64,000 nt of DNA from Hoyosella altamirensis (GCF_014191505.1 NZ_JACHWS010000003.1:186001-250000); one strand, 5' to 3'; positions 1 through 10,139 are shown, numbered from the stretch's first letter. Made by a program: numbers and translations. The notes: generated by a model from the sequence alone, not told the origin.

Positions 1-87
1 TTGTCCCTTAGGACCCAGCACACACGAGTGCTCCGGCCCCGCTTGCGGGCTGCCGCCGATAGCTCTATGGTTAGTTACATCAGTAAT

Positions 88-113
88 GAACCGCTTAAGC
101 AGTTAAGCAGTTC
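88..113. promoter_or_regulatory. Putative operator of the GntR/YtrA regulator
   Basis: Two 11-bp arms, GAACCGCTTAA (88-98) and TTAAGCAGTTC (103-113), form an inverted repeat with one mismatch and a 4-bp spacer. It lies 15 bp before the chosen start of the GntR gene. YtrA-type regulators commonly repress their own operon through such sites; binding here is an inference from position and symmetry. Confidence 0.6.
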
Positions 114-128
114 CCCTTGGGGAAGCAG

Positions 129-494
129 GTGACGATGGACGATGGACGCCCGCTGTTTCAGCAGATCGCCGAGATGGTCGAAAACTCGATCATTGATGGG
201 ACGCTCGCGGAAGAAGAGCAAGCACCTTCGACGAATGAGCTCGCAGCGTTCAACCACATCAATCCAGCAACCGCCGCCAAAGGGCTGAACCAACTCGTTG
301 CCGACGGGGTTCTCTACAAGAAGAGGGGCATCGGGATGTTCGTCACGACTGGCGCTCGGGATCAGCTCCGCCGTCGGCGCCAGGAGGGATTCGCGCGCCA
401 ATACGTCGAACCCCTGATCACCGAAGCACGCAAGCTGGGCATTTCGCTCGCCGACCTCAAGAAGATGCTTGACCAGCAGGAGGTAAACCAATGA
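129..494 (+). CDS. GntR-family (YtrA subfamily) transcriptional regulator
   Basis: A 121-aa protein: an N-terminal winged-helix GntR domain (about residues 5-75, with the PSTNELAAF recognition-helix region) and a short helical tail of about 40 residues, the size and shape of the YtrA subfamily rather than FadR or HutC types. The frame is open from a TTG at 117. GTG 129 follows GGGGAAG at short spacing, and ATG 135 is the alternative start. It overlaps the ABC ATPase gene by ATGA, so the three genes 129-2094 form one operon. YtrA proteins usually repress ABC exporter operons induced by cell-envelope stress or antibiotics; the effector here is unknown. Confidence 0.85.
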   Translation: MTMDDGRPLFQQIAEMVENSIIDGTLAEEEQAPSTNELAAFNHINPATAAKGLNQLVADGVLYKKRGIGMFVTTGARDQLRRRRQEGFARQYVEPLITEARKLGISLADLKKMLDQQEVNQ

Positions 495-1369
495 CCGCAC
501 CCGCCGCGCGCTGCCGCGCCGTGACCAAGAAATACGGCTCCGTGCTGGCAGTCGACGACGTGAGCTTCGAATTGAAGCCGAACACTATTCACGGACTTCT
601 CGGCCGCAACGGCGCTGGTAAAACCACTCTGATGCGCATGATGACCGGCCAGGAGTTCCTCACCAGCGGTTCAGTGGAAGTACTCGGTGAAACGCCAACA
701 GAGAACGCCAGCGTCCTGTCACAGATCAGCTTCATCCGGGAAAGCCAGAAGTACCCGGACGACTACACCGTCAAGCACGTACTCTCCACGGCCAGCTACC
801 TGCTTCCCCATTGGGACCAGAAACTGGCGGATACCTTGCTCGACGACTTCCAGCTGCCGCTCAAGCGAAAGGTCAAGAAACTATCGCGCGGCATGCTGTC
901 CGCACTCGGTGTCATTGTCGGACTCGCCTCCCGCGCACCGCTGACATTTTTCGATGAACCGTATCTCGGCCTCGATGCCGTGGCCAGGCACATGTTCTAC
1001 GACCGGCTCCTCGCCGATTACGCGGAGCATCCCCGCACCGTGGTGCTCTCCACGCATTTGATCGATGAAGTAAGCAACTTGATCGAGCACGTCATAGTGA
1101 TCGATAAGGGGCGTATCTTGCTCGACGATTCGGCCGACAACCTGCGGTCCCGCGCAGCGGTCGTTACCGGGGAAGCCTCATCGGTCGCGGAATTCGTCGG
1201 TTCCGCACCCGTTCTGGCCCGGGAAACGCTCGGCAGCCAGGCGAGAGTGACGGCTGAACTCTCCTTCAGCGAGTTGCGCAAGGCTGACGCGCATCGCGGC
1301 GGCCTCACCGTAGAACCCGTGTCATTGCAGCAACTGGTCGTCCACACCACCACGAAGGGGGCAGCATAA
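491..1369 (+). CDS. ABC transporter ATP-binding protein (YtrB-like)
   Basis: A 292-aa ATPase that would power the partner permease encoded next. Walker A GRNGAGKT lies at residues 38-45 and Walker B FFDEP at 153-157, followed by an H-loop in VLSTH. The signature motif is degenerate, LSRGM at 131-135 instead of LSGGQ, as often seen in YtrB/CcmA-type exporters. The last 80 residues form an accessory C-terminal domain. The gene overlaps the regulator upstream (ATGA) and the permease downstream (TAATG), which implies translational coupling. Substrate unknown. Confidence 0.9.
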   Translation: MTAPAARCRAVTKKYGSVLAVDDVSFELKPNTIHGLLGRNGAGKTTLMRMMTGQEFLTSGSVEVLGETPTENASVLSQISFIRESQKYPDDYTVKHVLSTASYLLPHWDQKLADTLLDDFQLPLKRKVKKLSRGMLSALGVIVGLASRAPLTFFDEPYLGLDAVARHMFYDRLLADYAEHPRTVVLSTHLIDEVSNLIEHVIVIDKGRILLDDSADNLRSRAAVVTGEASSVAEFVGSAPVLARETLGSQARVTAELSFSELRKADAHRGGLTVEPVSLQQLVVHTTTKGAA

Positions 1370-2094
1370 TGGCAACGACAACACTCACCCGCACGTCAGC
1401 CACCCAGCGCATCCAGCGGTCGATGCACCTGCACACCGCTACCCTGCCGCAGATGGTCCTGTGGATCGCCGCGATTCTGGCTGCAATCTTCGTCGTCCAG
1501 TACGCGATCGTCGTCGCGATCGGCAATGCGGATGCCTCGATGAACACATCCACCCCGATCGTGCTGTCAATTTTTCTGTTCGTATTCGGGGTGCAGGCGT
1601 TAGCGCAGACCTTGCCATTCGCGCTGAGCCTCGGGCTGACCAGGCGTGCCTTCTTCTGCAGCACGATCCTCTACATCGCCGCGCTGAGCATCATCCTGTC
1701 GCTCGCCACGGGAATAATGGCTTCTCTCGAGGAGGTCACCGGCGGGTGGGGTCAAGAATTCACCTTCTTCCGGGCGGCGACGATAGTCCCTGTTGTCCCC
1801 ATCGCCCAGTGGATGCTGGTCCCACTCGTACTCATCACAGGCGGTCTGCTCGGCATGTTCTTCGGTGCCGTCTACCAACGATGGAGCACCACCGGGGTAT
1901 GGAGCGTCGCACTCACTCTCGTGCTGTTTGGCGGATTGGTCACGGTCGTCAACATCTGGCAGGGCTGGTGGCCCGCCATCTGGCAGTGGCTGAACGACAT
2001 TCCACTCGAAACGATTGTGCTGGGCGGCCCAGCGCTGATCGCTCTGGTCGCGGGGATCGCCGCCTACGTCATCACGCGCAGATCGCCCGTCTGA
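1369..2094 (+). CDS. ABC transporter permease, multi-pass membrane protein
   Basis: A 241-aa protein with about six hydrophobic segments (first near residues 30-55, last near 215-235) and a short cytoplasmic N-terminus. It has no recognisable domain beyond an ABC-2-like membrane topology. Its start overlaps the stop of the ATPase gene, so it is almost certainly the membrane partner. Export of an envelope-active compound or a small hydrophobic molecule is inferred from the YtrA context. The gene converges on the diacylglycerol kinase gene 33 bp away; I see no clear terminator hairpin between them. Confidence 0.8.
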   Translation: MATTTLTRTSATQRIQRSMHLHTATLPQMVLWIAAILAAIFVVQYAIVVAIGNADASMNTSTPIVLSIFLFVFGVQALAQTLPFALSLGLTRRAFFCSTILYIAALSIILSLATGIMASLEEVTGGWGQEFTFFRAATIVPVVPIAQWMLVPLVLITGGLLGMFFGAVYQRWSTTGVWSVALTLVLFGGLVTVVNIWQGWWPAIWQWLNDIPLETIVLGGPALIALVAGIAAYVITRRSPV

Positions 2095-2127
2095 GCAGCC
2101 CAGCAGTCCGCTCCGCCAAGAGGCAAG

Positions 2128-2994
2128 TCAGCGCATAACCTGCAACGCATGTTCCCGGATTGTCGCCGTCACGGGGAGCGGTGCGAGCCAGTCACCGTCC
2201 CCGTACGCGTCAACCGATCCTTCGCACTCAACTGTGACTTCTTTGCCTCGCACCCAGATCACCTCGGGGCGGCCGAGGTGTGTGCCTTTGTACACAGTCG
2301 GCATCGCCGCGATTAACCGCATCCGTGACGAAGCGGCGATCATCACCACATCGAGCAGTCCATCGGTGGGGTCCGCGCGAGGAGCGACATGCATCCCGCT
2401 GCCATAGAAACCTGAGTTCGCTACTACGACAGTGCAACCCGTGAATCGACTCCGGTTGCCATCCACGGTCACGACATAGCGCTGTGGCGGAAAGGTCGCA
2501 AGAGCCCGGACCGCCGCATATGGGTATTGCAGCGGACGCGGCAGCCATTGGGCCCTGTCAACAAGAGCCGACGCGAGAGAGTCGACACCGGCGTACACAC
2601 TGCCGACAACCGTCTCCCCCGCCGCTTCGATGATGTCGACTGGCTGCGGCTTCCCGCCGAGCAGGACGCGAGCGACGCCTTCTGGATCTTTCGGCAAACC
2701 CAGCTGCCGCGCGAAGTCGTTCCCGCGCCCGGTGGGGACGATGCCAAGCGTTCCCCCTGCTTTGGCCACCGCCCCCGCAAGGGAGCCGACCATTCCATCG
2801 CCGCCCACCGCCACGATGACCTCTCCGCGCGAGACGGAATCAGGAATCATTTCCCGGGATCGTTCTTTGCCGGTGCTGTACGTGACGGTGACGTTCGCGC
2901 CTGCGTCTCGGAGACGTTCTGCCACCGGCTTCACCGCCTCGATTGCGCTGCCACCACCCGATGCGGGGTTAACAAGCAAATGGAACGACCTCAT
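2128..2994 (-). CDS. Diacylglycerol/lipid kinase family protein (YegS/DagK-like)
   Basis: A 288-aa lipid kinase of the DAGK catalytic family. The N-terminal nucleotide-binding motifs are NPASGGG (residues 9-15) and VGGDGMV (about 62-68), followed by the PTGRGNDFAR loop typical of DgkB/YegS enzymes. It would phosphorylate a diacylglycerol or similar lipid, returning it to phosphatidic acid synthesis. Its ATG overlaps the stop of the FAD oxidase upstream by ATGA, so the two are co-transcribed and probably share a lipid role. Exact substrate uncertain. Confidence 0.85.
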   Translation of the reverse strand: MRSFHLLVNPASGGGSAIEAVKPVAERLRDAGANVTVTYSTGKERSREMIPDSVSRGEVIVAVGGDGMVGSLAGAVAKAGGTLGIVPTGRGNDFARQLGLPKDPEGVARVLLGGKPQPVDIIEAAGETVVGSVYAGVDSLASALVDRAQWLPRPLQYPYAAVRALATFPPQRYVVTVDGNRSRFTGCTVVVANSGFYGSGMHVAPRADPTDGLLDVVMIAASSRMRLIAAMPTVYKGTHLGRPEVIWVRGKEVTVECEGSVDAYGDGDWLAPLPVTATIREHALQVMR

Positions 2995-4577
2995 GGGATG
3001 AGCACCCCCGGGTTCAAGATGCCCGCGGGATCGACCCGGCCCTTAACAGCTCGCAGGATGTCGACTCCCACTGGTCCGATTTCCTGCGCGAGCCATGGCT
3101 TATGATCCCTGCCGATCGCATGATGGTGGGTGATCGTCGCACCGCTTGCGATCATCGCATCCGACGCCGCCTGTTTCGCCTTTTCCCATTGGGCGAGAGG
3201 GTTGTCCAGCTGGCGTGCGGCCACTGTGAAGTACAGCGACGCGCCCGTCTCATACACGTGCGAAATATGGCAGAGCACGATCGCTGGGGTTCCCTGATCG
3301 CTGAGCGACGACTCTATCGCTGACTTCACGCTGCTGTAGAGGGCGTCCACATTCGACCAGAAAGTGGCAGTTTCGAGCGTTTCAACGAGTACACCGCGGT
3401 CGAGCAACACGTCCCGGAGATACGGCCCGTGGAAGCGGCCATCTGCCCACTGCTGCCCATCCTCAGCACCGAGCGCTTCACCGCCGAGCACCGTGAGTTC
3501 TGCGGTGACTGCGGCGCGGAGCCGCGCCACGCGCTCCTCCGTTCCCTCATAACCGGTAACCATCAAACACCCACCCGTCGAGGAACTGCCAACTTCGGAT
3601 GGTTTCGCCAGATTGATCGCTGTCTCGGCCTCATCCGACAAACGGATCACTGTTGGCCGCAGGCCATCCTGGGTGAGCTTGCGCATCGCGTCGCGGCCCG
3701 CAGTGAATGACCCGAACCGCCACGTCTCGTAGATGCGCACGTCGGGCACGGGATGTATCCGCACGGTGACTTCGGTGATGACGCCGAATGCACCCTCAGA
3801 TCCCAGAACGAGTTGACGGAGGTCAGGCCCGGCAGCATTCGACGGCGCCGAGCCGAGAACGAGGGTGCCGATTGGCGTCGCGACTTTAAGGCCCACGACC
3901 ATCGCGTCGAACCGTCCGTACCCCGAAGATGCTTGCCCACTCGACCGAGTCGCAGCGAAACCGCCGATGCTCGCATACTCAAAGGACTGCGGGAAATGCC
4001 CGAGGGTGAAGCCCTCAGCGGCAAGAAGTTCCTCAGCGTGCGGTCCAAGCAGCCCAGCCTCGAGGGTGGCCACGCCAGCAAGTTTGTCAAGACTGACCAG
4101 GCGATCCAGCCGTGCCATGTCGAGCGTGACTACGCCGCTCAAACCATTCCGTCGTGCCGCAAGCCCCCCGACCACCGAGGTGCCGCCACCAAACGGGACC
4201 ACCGCGACGCGGTGCTCAGCGCATATCTCCAGCACCTTTGTGACGTCACTGTGGCTGCCAGGCCGCAGAACCGCGTCGGGCGCGTCGGTGACGTCGCCAC
4301 CCCGGATCTTCAACAAGTCGGGAGTGGACTTGCCGCGCGTGTGCTGCACACGAGCCGCGTCATCGAGGAGTACGTTGCCGTCACCAAGCACCTCATGGAA
4401 TGCGCTGAGCGCTTCTGGCGGCAGCGCCGAGGGCGGCAGCGTGAGGGACTCGAACGGTACCGCAGGGGTCTCGCGTGGCGGCCCGAACGCTAATTCGAGC
4501 AGCTTCCACGCGGACTCGGGGAGTTCGGTGCGGTGGGCTGGGTTGCCCCAGCGGGACCAGTGCATCAGATCTGCCAT
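2991..4577 (-). CDS. FAD-binding oxidase, alkyldihydroxyacetonephosphate synthase-like
   Basis: A 528-aa protein of the FAD-linked oxidase (PCMH/VAO) family. The FAD pyrophosphate loop VVPFGGGTSVVGG is near residues 127-139, and the C-terminal THHHAIGRDHK cluster near residue 490 matches the histidine-rich active site of eukaryotic ADPS. Mycobacterial homologues are annotated agpS, but ether-lipid synthesis is unproven in these bacteria, so the reaction is an inference. It forms an operon with the downstream lipid kinase. It is divergent from the TetR gene with only 17 bp between start codons. Confidence 0.8.
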   Translation of the reverse strand: MADLMHWSRWGNPAHRTELPESAWKLLELAFGPPRETPAVPFESLTLPPSALPPEALSAFHEVLGDGNVLLDDAARVQHTRGKSTPDLLKIRGGDVTDAPDAVLRPGSHSDVTKVLEICAEHRVAVVPFGGGTSVVGGLAARRNGLSGVVTLDMARLDRLVSLDKLAGVATLEAGLLGPHAEELLAAEGFTLGHFPQSFEYASIGGFAATRSSGQASSGYGRFDAMVVGLKVATPIGTLVLGSAPSNAAGPDLRQLVLGSEGAFGVITEVTVRIHPVPDVRIYETWRFGSFTAGRDAMRKLTQDGLRPTVIRLSDEAETAINLAKPSEVGSSSTGGCLMVTGYEGTEERVARLRAAVTAELTVLGGEALGAEDGQQWADGRFHGPYLRDVLLDRGVLVETLETATFWSNVDALYSSVKSAIESSLSDQGTPAIVLCHISHVYETGASLYFTVAARQLDNPLAQWEKAKQAASDAMIASGATITHHHAIGRDHKPWLAQEIGPVGVDILRAVKGRVDPAGILNPGVLIP

Positions 4578-4594
4578 GTGTTACAGTGTTACAC
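4578..4594. promoter_or_regulatory. 17-bp shared operator between oxidase and TetR genes
   Basis: The whole gap between two divergent ATG codons is GTGTTACAGTGTTACAC. It is a tandem repeat of GTGTTACA and also an imperfect palindrome (two mismatched pairs around a central base). This is the likely TetR binding site controlling both directions. There is no room for a ribosome binding site on either side, so leaderless mRNAs are implied. Confidence 0.55.
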
Positions 4595-5215
4595 ATGACG
4601 ACCGAACGTCACAAGGCCAAACTTTCCACCATCGACCGCCAGAAGGGCATCGATGTCGACGCGGTACTCGACGCGGCTCGCGAGTGCGTCATTGCCGTGG
4701 GGTGGCGACGCACGACGCTCACCGATGTCGCCCGTCGAGCGGGGATCTCGCGCATGTCCATATACCGCAAATGGCAAGACATGACGCGACTGATGAGTGA
4801 CGTCATGGCGCGCGAATGGTCGAACTTCGCTGGGGTGCATCTCCTTTCAGGGAGCGACACCGCCAGCCTGACGCCCGCGAAAGTCAGCGCCGCAATCGTC
4901 GAAGTTGCCACCGCTGTGCGAGAAAATCTTCTCTTCCAGAAAGTCGTGGAGGTCGATCCCGAACTTCTGCTGCCGTACGTCCTTCACCGGCGCGGACGGG
5001 CACAGAATTCGCTGCTCTCCGTCCTTGAAGCCGCCGTCAAAGCCGGTCAGGATGCGGAAACACTTCGGCAAGGCGACCCGCGCGGCGTCGCGCGCACTGT
5101 ACTGACTGCCATGCAGGGATTCGTGTTCAGCGGAAAAACAATGACAGATTCACTCACCGCCAACGAGCTTTCCGAGCAGTATCGCCAGCTCATCGAGAGG
5201 TACCTGACGCCATGA
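4595..5215 (+). CDS. TetR/AcrR-family regulator of the glycerol/lipid module
   Basis: A 206-aa protein with an N-terminal TetR helix-turn-helix (about residues 20-68; TLTDVARRAGISRMSIYRKW contains the recognition helix) and an all-helical ligand domain. ATG 4595 is chosen because it directly abuts the putative operator; longer starts would overlap the oxidase gene. Its stop overlaps the glpD start (ATGA), so it is co-transcribed with glpD and divergent from the oxidase/lipid kinase pair. It probably senses a lipid or glycerol-derived metabolite (inference). Confidence 0.88.
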   Translation: MTTERHKAKLSTIDRQKGIDVDAVLDAARECVIAVGWRRTTLTDVARRAGISRMSIYRKWQDMTRLMSDVMAREWSNFAGVHLLSGSDTASLTPAKVSAAIVEVATAVRENLLFQKVVEVDPELLLPYVLHRRGRAQNSLLSVLEAAVKAGQDAETLRQGDPRGVARTVLTAMQGFVFSGKTMTDSLTANELSEQYRQLIERYLTP

Positions 5216-6759
5216 CGAAAACCGGCCTAGACAGTGCTCTCAACGCCAGCCGCCGGGAGCGCGAACTCAGCGAAGCCACCGACGGCCGCACCGTCGACGT
5301 ACTCATCATCGGCCTGGGCGTCACCGGCGCGGGAGCCGCGCTGGACGCCGCCTCGCGTGGGCTTGACGTGGTCGCCGTCGACGCGTTCGACCTCGCCTGG
5401 GGGACTTCTCGGTGGAGTTCAAAACTTGTTCACGGCGGCCTGCGGTACCTGGCAAAGGGGCAGGTTGGCGTCGCATATGAGAGCGCAGTAGAGCGTGGCA
5501 TTCTGATGACGCGAACGGCGCCCCACCTCGTCCGGCCCCTTCCTATGCTCCTGCCACTGCTCCCCGAGGTCACCCGCTCGCAAGGGGTGCTGGCCGGAAC
5601 CGGATTCGTGGCGGGCGATGTGCTCCGCCGGGCAGCCCGCACACCGGCGGCTGTCCTGCCCACGCCGCGCAGGCTTTCGATCGCCGAAACAGTGCTGATG
5701 ACCCCCGGCATCAACCGGAGCGAACTCCGCGGCGGTCTGCTGTCCTGGGACGGACAACTCGAAGATGACGCCCGTCTCGTTGTCGGTCTGGCCCGTACCG
5801 CCGCTGCTATCGGCGCACGCGTGCTCACCCGCACACGCGTACTCTCCGCATCGGGCACCGAGGCCGAAGTTCGTGACGAACTGACCGGCACAACTCACAC
5901 CATCAGGGCCCGATCGGTCATCAACGCCACTGGCGTGTGGGCAAGCGACATCGACCCGGACGTCACGCTGCGGCCCTCCCGCGGCACCCACATAGTGCTT
6001 CGCCCCGAAACTCTTGGACGTCCCACCGCCGCCATCACCATGCCTGTGCCGGGAGAAACGAATCGATTCGTCTTCGCACTTCCGCAGCCTGACGGGCTCG
6101 TATACATCGGTCTCACCGACGAGCCGACCGATGGCGCGGTGCCCGATGTGCCTGAGCCGACCGAAGCCGAGATCGACTTTCTCCTCGACGTTATCGGACC
6201 CGCGTTCGCAGCCCAGCCCCGTCGTACCGATGTCGTGGGAGCCTTCGCCGGTTTGCGGCCGCTGCTCGCCTCTGAAGGCAGGACCGCTGACCTTTCCCGA
6301 AAGCACGCGATCCTCGTCTCCAGCACCGGGGTTGTGACGGTCGTCGGAGGCAAGCTCACCACTTACCGGCAGATGGCTGAAGACGCCGTTGATGCGGCGG
6401 TCACTCATGCTGCGCTGAGCGCTGGGCCGTGCCAGACCCGCAACCTCCCACTCGTCGGTGCAGCGAATAGGCGAGCGCTCGCAGCCATGAGCGAGCCATC
6501 CCGTCTTGTGAGGCGATACGGGCGGGATGCTGAAACCGTTTCCGCAGATCCAGACTTACTCGCGCCGATCCATGATCGGGTGCCTGTCACCATGGCGGAA
6601 TTGGTGTTCGGCGCAACACATGAAGGCGCCACAACGGTGGGTGACCTGCTCGACCGGCGCACCCGGATCGGCTTGGTTCCAGCAGACCGGGCCGTTGCGG
6701 AAGACGCAGCGCGTGACGCGTTCCGGCTCGCGGAACAGCCTCTAGGTGCGAAGCCGTGA
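5212..6759 (+). CDS. glpD: Glycerol-3-phosphate dehydrogenase (FAD-dependent)
   Basis: A 515-aa membrane-associated flavoenzyme oxidising sn-glycerol-3-phosphate to dihydroxyacetone phosphate and passing electrons to the quinone pool. The Rossmann motif GLGVTG is at 34-39. The family motif ending [12 protein letters not shown] (69-80) and the C-terminal [14 protein letters not shown] segment are diagnostic. Length is normal for actinobacterial GlpD. It is translationally coupled to the TetR gene. Its 3' end overlaps the convergent cobQ gene by 18 bp. Confidence 0.93.
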   Translation: MTKTGLDSALNASRRERELSEATDGRTVDVLIIGLGVTGAGAALDAASRGLDVVAVDAFDLAWGTSRWSSKLVHGGLRYLAKGQVGVAYESAVERGILMTRTAPHLVRPLPMLLPLLPEVTRSQGVLAGTGFVAGDVLRRAARTPAAVLPTPRRLSIAETVLMTPGINRSELRGGLLSWDGQLEDDARLVVGLARTAAAIGARVLTRTRVLSASGTEAEVRDELTGTTHTIRARSVINATGVWASDIDPDVTLRPSRGTHIVLRPETLGRPTAAITMPVPGETNRFVFALPQPDGLVYIGLTDEPTDGAVPDVPEPTEAEIDFLLDVIGPAFAAQPRRTDVVGAFAGLRPLLASEGRTADLSRKHAILVSSTGVVTVVGGKLTTYRQMAEDAVDAAVTHAALSAGPCQTRNLPLVGAANRRALAAMSEPSRLVRRYGRDAETVSADPDLLAPIHDRVPVTMAELVFGATHEGATTVGDLLDRRTRIGLVPADRAVAEDAARDAFRLAEQPLGAKP

Positions 6760-8274
6760 ACCAAGGATGGGCTGACGCGCCGGTAGTCCGTCGTTGATCA
6801 AACTGAAGAGCCGCTCTACATCGACGTGCTGAGCCAGGGCATCCGCCATCAGGTCTAGCTGAGCCGCACGCTCTTCGGCGGCACTGACATTTGACGACAC
6901 CACAAACCCGTTCAATCCCGCCAGAGCAGCTGTGTGCGTGAGGAAGGCCCTCCGGTACTCGTCGTTCTCAAGCAAGCCGTGCCAGTGAGTGCCGAAAACT
7001 CCAGGCCGCTGGCTTCCTTCGAAAGCATCGCCGGAGCGCAGCAGCGGGTCGTCGGCGCTGCGAGTAGCCTCACCGTGATGGATTTCGTAACCCGTCACCG
7101 CCAGATCGGCGCCGAATCCTTGTCCAGTGCCGGTAGCGACGGCGAGCGTCTTCACCGGCCCGAACACGATGTCAAGGTCGAAAATGCCCAGGCCATTGTG
7201 CTTTCCGCGCCCCGATTCCAGGTCATCATGGATGGTCTTGCCGAGCATCTGGTACCCGCCACAAATACCGAGGATGGGCATCTCCTTCTGCGCACGCCTG
7301 GTAAGCACATCCGCGATTCCGGTCGCTCGCAGCCATTCCAGATCCGCGACTGTTGCCTTCGAACCCGGCAGTACCACCAGATCTGCGTCGTGTATTGAGC
7401 CTGGGTCATCGACCCATCGCACAATCACTCCGGGTTCACTAGCGAGCGCTTCGACGTCGGTCGCGTTCGATACCCGCGGGAGCCTGACGGCAGCGACGCG
7501 CAGCCACTGCTCCCCGATCGGTGGCTTCGGCATACCAACCACGCGGCCCACTGGACTCGAAAGCGAGTCCTCCGCATCGATCCAGATGTCCTCGAGATAA
7601 GGCACCGCCCCGAAAACAGGACGTCCAGTGCGTTCCGCTATCTGCTCCAGACCGGGCGCGAGTAGCGCAGGATCGCCGCGGAACTTGTTAATCAAGAAGC
7701 CGCAGATCAGCTGCTGATCCTCCGGATCCAGAACGGCGAGAGTGCCGAAAAGATGCGCGAGAACGCCACCCCGATCAATGTCCCCCACCACCACGACAGG
7801 GATCTGCGCAGCCTGTGCGAGCCCCAGGTTCGCAACATCGGATGCACGCAGATTGATCTCCGCCGGCGAGCCCGCGCCCTCGCACAGCACGACATCGAAA
7901 TCATCGCGCAAATCGCGCAACGTGTCCGCCGCGATTCGGCGAAGGTGCGCGCGATGAGTCAGGTAGTCCCCCGCCCGCAGCTGTCCTTCTGCTTTCCCCC
8001 GAATCACAAGCTGCGACGAGCGATCGCTGCCCGGTTTGAGCAGGATCGGGTTGAAACGGACGCTCGGTGGAAGGCCGCACGCCTGCGCTTGCAGGCCCTG
8101 CGCGCGGCCGATCTCGCCCCCGTCGAGCGTCACAACCGAGTTATTCGACATGTTTTGTGCTTTGAACGGCGCAACCTTCACACCTTGCCGCGCGAGCAGT
8201 CGGCACAGCCCAGCGACAACAAAACTCTTGCCCGCATCAGACGTCGTGCCGGCGATCAGCAGCGCACCCTTCAT
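6742..8274 (-). CDS. cobQ: Cobyric acid synthase
   Basis: A 510-aa glutamine-dependent amidotransferase that amidates adenosylcobyrinic acid a,c-diamide to adenosylcobyric acid in cobalamin synthesis. The N-terminal ATP-binding domain carries GTTSDAGKS (9-17) and the family block [10 protein letters not shown]. The C-terminal class I-like glutaminase domain has [10 protein letters not shown] with Cys338 as nucleophile, plus the GYEIHHGE histidines. It sits alone among unrelated housekeeping genes, 10 bp downstream of map on the same strand, so it may be transcribed with it. Confidence 0.95.
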   Translation of the reverse strand: MKGALLIAGTTSDAGKSFVVAGLCRLLARQGVKVAPFKAQNMSNNSVVTLDGGEIGRAQGLQAQACGLPPSVRFNPILLKPGSDRSSQLVIRGKAEGQLRAGDYLTHRAHLRRIAADTLRDLRDDFDVVLCEGAGSPAEINLRASDVANLGLAQAAQIPVVVVGDIDRGGVLAHLFGTLAVLDPEDQQLICGFLINKFRGDPALLAPGLEQIAERTGRPVFGAVPYLEDIWIDAEDSLSSPVGRVVGMPKPPIGEQWLRVAAVRLPRVSNATDVEALASEPGVIVRWVDDPGSIHDADLVVLPGSKATVADLEWLRATGIADVLTRRAQKEMPILGICGGYQMLGKTIHDDLESGRGKHNGLGIFDLDIVFGPVKTLAVATGTGQGFGADLAVTGYEIHHGEATRSADDPLLRSGDAFEGSQRPGVFGTHWHGLLENDEYRRAFLTHTAALAGLNGFVVSSNVSAAEERAAQLDLMADALAQHVDVERLFSLINDGLPARQPILGSRLRT

Positions 8275-8284
8275 GAGCGGGCGC

Positions 8285-9142
8285 CTACGGGAGCGTCAGC
8301 ACTTCAGCGCCCGAGTCGGTGACCACCAGCGAATGTTCAAACTGCGCCGACCAGCTGCGGTCCTTCGTCACCACTGTCCACCCGTCCGGCCACATCTCGT
8401 AGTCGATGCCGCCGAGATTGATCATGGGCTCGATTGTGAACGTCATGCCCGGTTCCAGCACCGTATCGACACTCGGATCGTCGTAGTGAAGAACGACGAG
8501 GCCATTGTGGAACGTCGTGCCAACGCCATGGCCCGTGAATGCGCGGACTGTGCCGTAGCCGAAACGATTCGCGTACGACTCGATCACTCTGCCAACCACA
8601 TTCAGCTGGCGGCCCGGCTTCACAGCTTTAATCGCTCGGTCGAGCGCCGACTTCGTGCGTTCCACCAGGAGACGGTGCTCATCGGAAACGTCACCAGCAA
8701 GGAACGTCACGCAGGTGTCACCGTGCACCCCGTCGATGTACGCGGTGACGTCGATCTTCACAATGTCACCGTCTTCGACCACGGTCGAGTCTGGAATTCC
8801 GTGGCAGATCACTTCATTCAGCGACGTGCAGCACGACTTCGGAAAGCCCCGGTACCCAAGCGTCGACGGGTAGGCACCGTGGTCGAGCAGGAACTCGTGG
8901 ACGATGGCATCCAGCTCGTCGGTGGTCACACCGGGCTGCACCGATTTGCCCGCCTCCTGAATGGCCTGCGCGGCGATTCTGCCAGCGACTCGCATTCCCT
9001 CGATCGTTTCGGGGGTCTGCACCCACGGTTCGCTGCCTTCCTTCGCTGTTTTCTTCCACGCGTACTCAGGAGGATCAATTGACGCGGGGACGTTCCGCGT
9101 CGGCGACACGGTACCGGGGCTCAGCAAAGAACGGGTAGGCAT
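8285..9142 (-). CDS. map: Methionine aminopeptidase, type I
   Basis: A 285-aa metalloprotease that removes the initiator methionine. The metal ligands are visible in [16 protein letters not shown] (two Asp), GHGVG (His), FTIEPM (Glu) and FEHSLVV (Glu). The roughly 40-residue N-terminal extension with a PPEY-type proline segment is typical of the mycobacterial MapB form, whose length this matches. It is followed at 10 bp by cobQ and preceded by a GNAT gene on the same strand. Confidence 0.95.
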   Translation of the reverse strand: MPTRSLLSPGTVSPTRNVPASIDPPEYAWKKTAKEGSEPWVQTPETIEGMRVAGRIAAQAIQEAGKSVQPGVTTDELDAIVHEFLLDHGAYPSTLGYRGFPKSCCTSLNEVICHGIPDSTVVEDGDIVKIDVTAYIDGVHGDTCVTFLAGDVSDEHRLLVERTKSALDRAIKAVKPGRQLNVVGRVIESYANRFGYGTVRAFTGHGVGTTFHNGLVVLHYDDPSVDTVLEPGMTFTIEPMINLGGIDYEMWPDGWTVVTKDRSWSAQFEHSLVVTDSGAEVLTLP

Positions 9143-9185
9143 GATTACGAGAGTAATGTGTGATCAGCCGTGATGCTAAAGCGCG

Positions 9186-10022
9186 TCAATCCACCAGCAC
9201 TGTGGCGAAAGTCGCTACTTGGGTGAAACCGACTTTCGAGTACATCGTCCGCGCGGCCCCATTGAAACCATTGACATACAGGCTGGCGGTCCTCCCGGTA
9301 CGGATAATCCACTCCGCGACCGTCGCGGTGCCCGCTGCACCGATCCCACAACCCCGGAACTCAGGATTGACCCACACTCCATGGATCTGCCCAACCCGAT
9401 TCGACATCGAACCGACCTCAGCTTTGAACGCGATCGTGTCGCCCTCGATTCGAGCCCATGCGCGGCCCGCTTCAATCAGGCTGCGAACTCTGTAACGGTA
9501 CGAGCGACCCCCGTCGTGCGCGCACGGATCAACCCCCACCTCTTCAATGAACATCTTTACAGCAGCATCAAGGTACAGCTCGAACTCGTCCAAACGGACG
9601 CGGCGCGTCACTGGGTCGGGCAAACACGCCGGTGCGCCCCGCAACGCGAGCATCGGCTGGTCAGCGCGGATTTCCCGGGGCTGTCCCCAGTCGCCCTCGA
9701 GCTGCTCCCATAGCGGCAGGACCAGCTCCGCCCGGCCCACGAGCGATGAGCATGCGCGAGGGCTGCGGCAAGCACGATCAGCAAAAGACCGAATATCGTC
9801 TTCGTCGCCGAGCAGCGGTATTAGATTCACTCCGGAAAAGCAGAGGGACTCGCCGGGCTTGCCGCGACTCCACAGTTCTCCGCGCAGAAACCTCGGATCG
9901 ACGCCGAACTCCTCGATCCGCGAAGCCACCATGCACGAAGCGATTGGGTCCGAGTCCAGCGCGCGTAAGACAGCTGGGGTGTCACGCAACCCCAGTGGCT
10001 TCGCACCCAGCAACTTCAGCAC
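9186..10022 (-). CDS. GNAT-family N-acetyltransferase, DUF4081-containing
   Basis: A 278-aa protein. The C-terminal half is a GNAT fold with the acetyl-CoA loop VWVNPEFRGCGIGAAG and a YVNGFNGAARTMYSKVGF tail. The N-terminal half resembles the DUF4081 domain of mycobacterial proteins encoded next to gcpE/ispG. GTG 10022 is chosen because it begins a conserved-looking LKLLGAKPLG; a TTG 14 codons upstream gives an atypical cysteine-rich leader. Substrate unknown. Confidence 0.8.
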   Translation of the reverse strand: MLKLLGAKPLGLRDTPAVLRALDSDPIASCMVASRIEEFGVDPRFLRGELWSRGKPGESLCFSGVNLIPLLGDEDDIRSFADRACRSPRACSSLVGRAELVLPLWEQLEGDWGQPREIRADQPMLALRGAPACLPDPVTRRVRLDEFELYLDAAVKMFIEEVGVDPCAHDGGRSYRYRVRSLIEAGRAWARIEGDTIAFKAEVGSMSNRVGQIHGVWVNPEFRGCGIGAAGTATVAEWIIRTGRTASLYVNGFNGAARTMYSKVGFTQVATFATVLVD

Positions 10023-10139
10023 ATCACCAGATTGCCACGCACAACATGACGAGCGGTAGCCCAACTTTGAATCGATCGATGAAACGCCGTGATAATCCGG
10101 TTCCCTGACCGTTATATGGAAGCCCTCCGGCGTAATGGC

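Noticed and set aside
3865-4800. 311-codon plus-strand frame over the oxidase and TetR genes
   Set aside because: Ser/Arg/Pro-rich shadow; conflicts with two well-supported genes.
5419-6408. 329-codon frame antisense to glpD
   Set aside because: No homology; glpD carries the complete family motifs.
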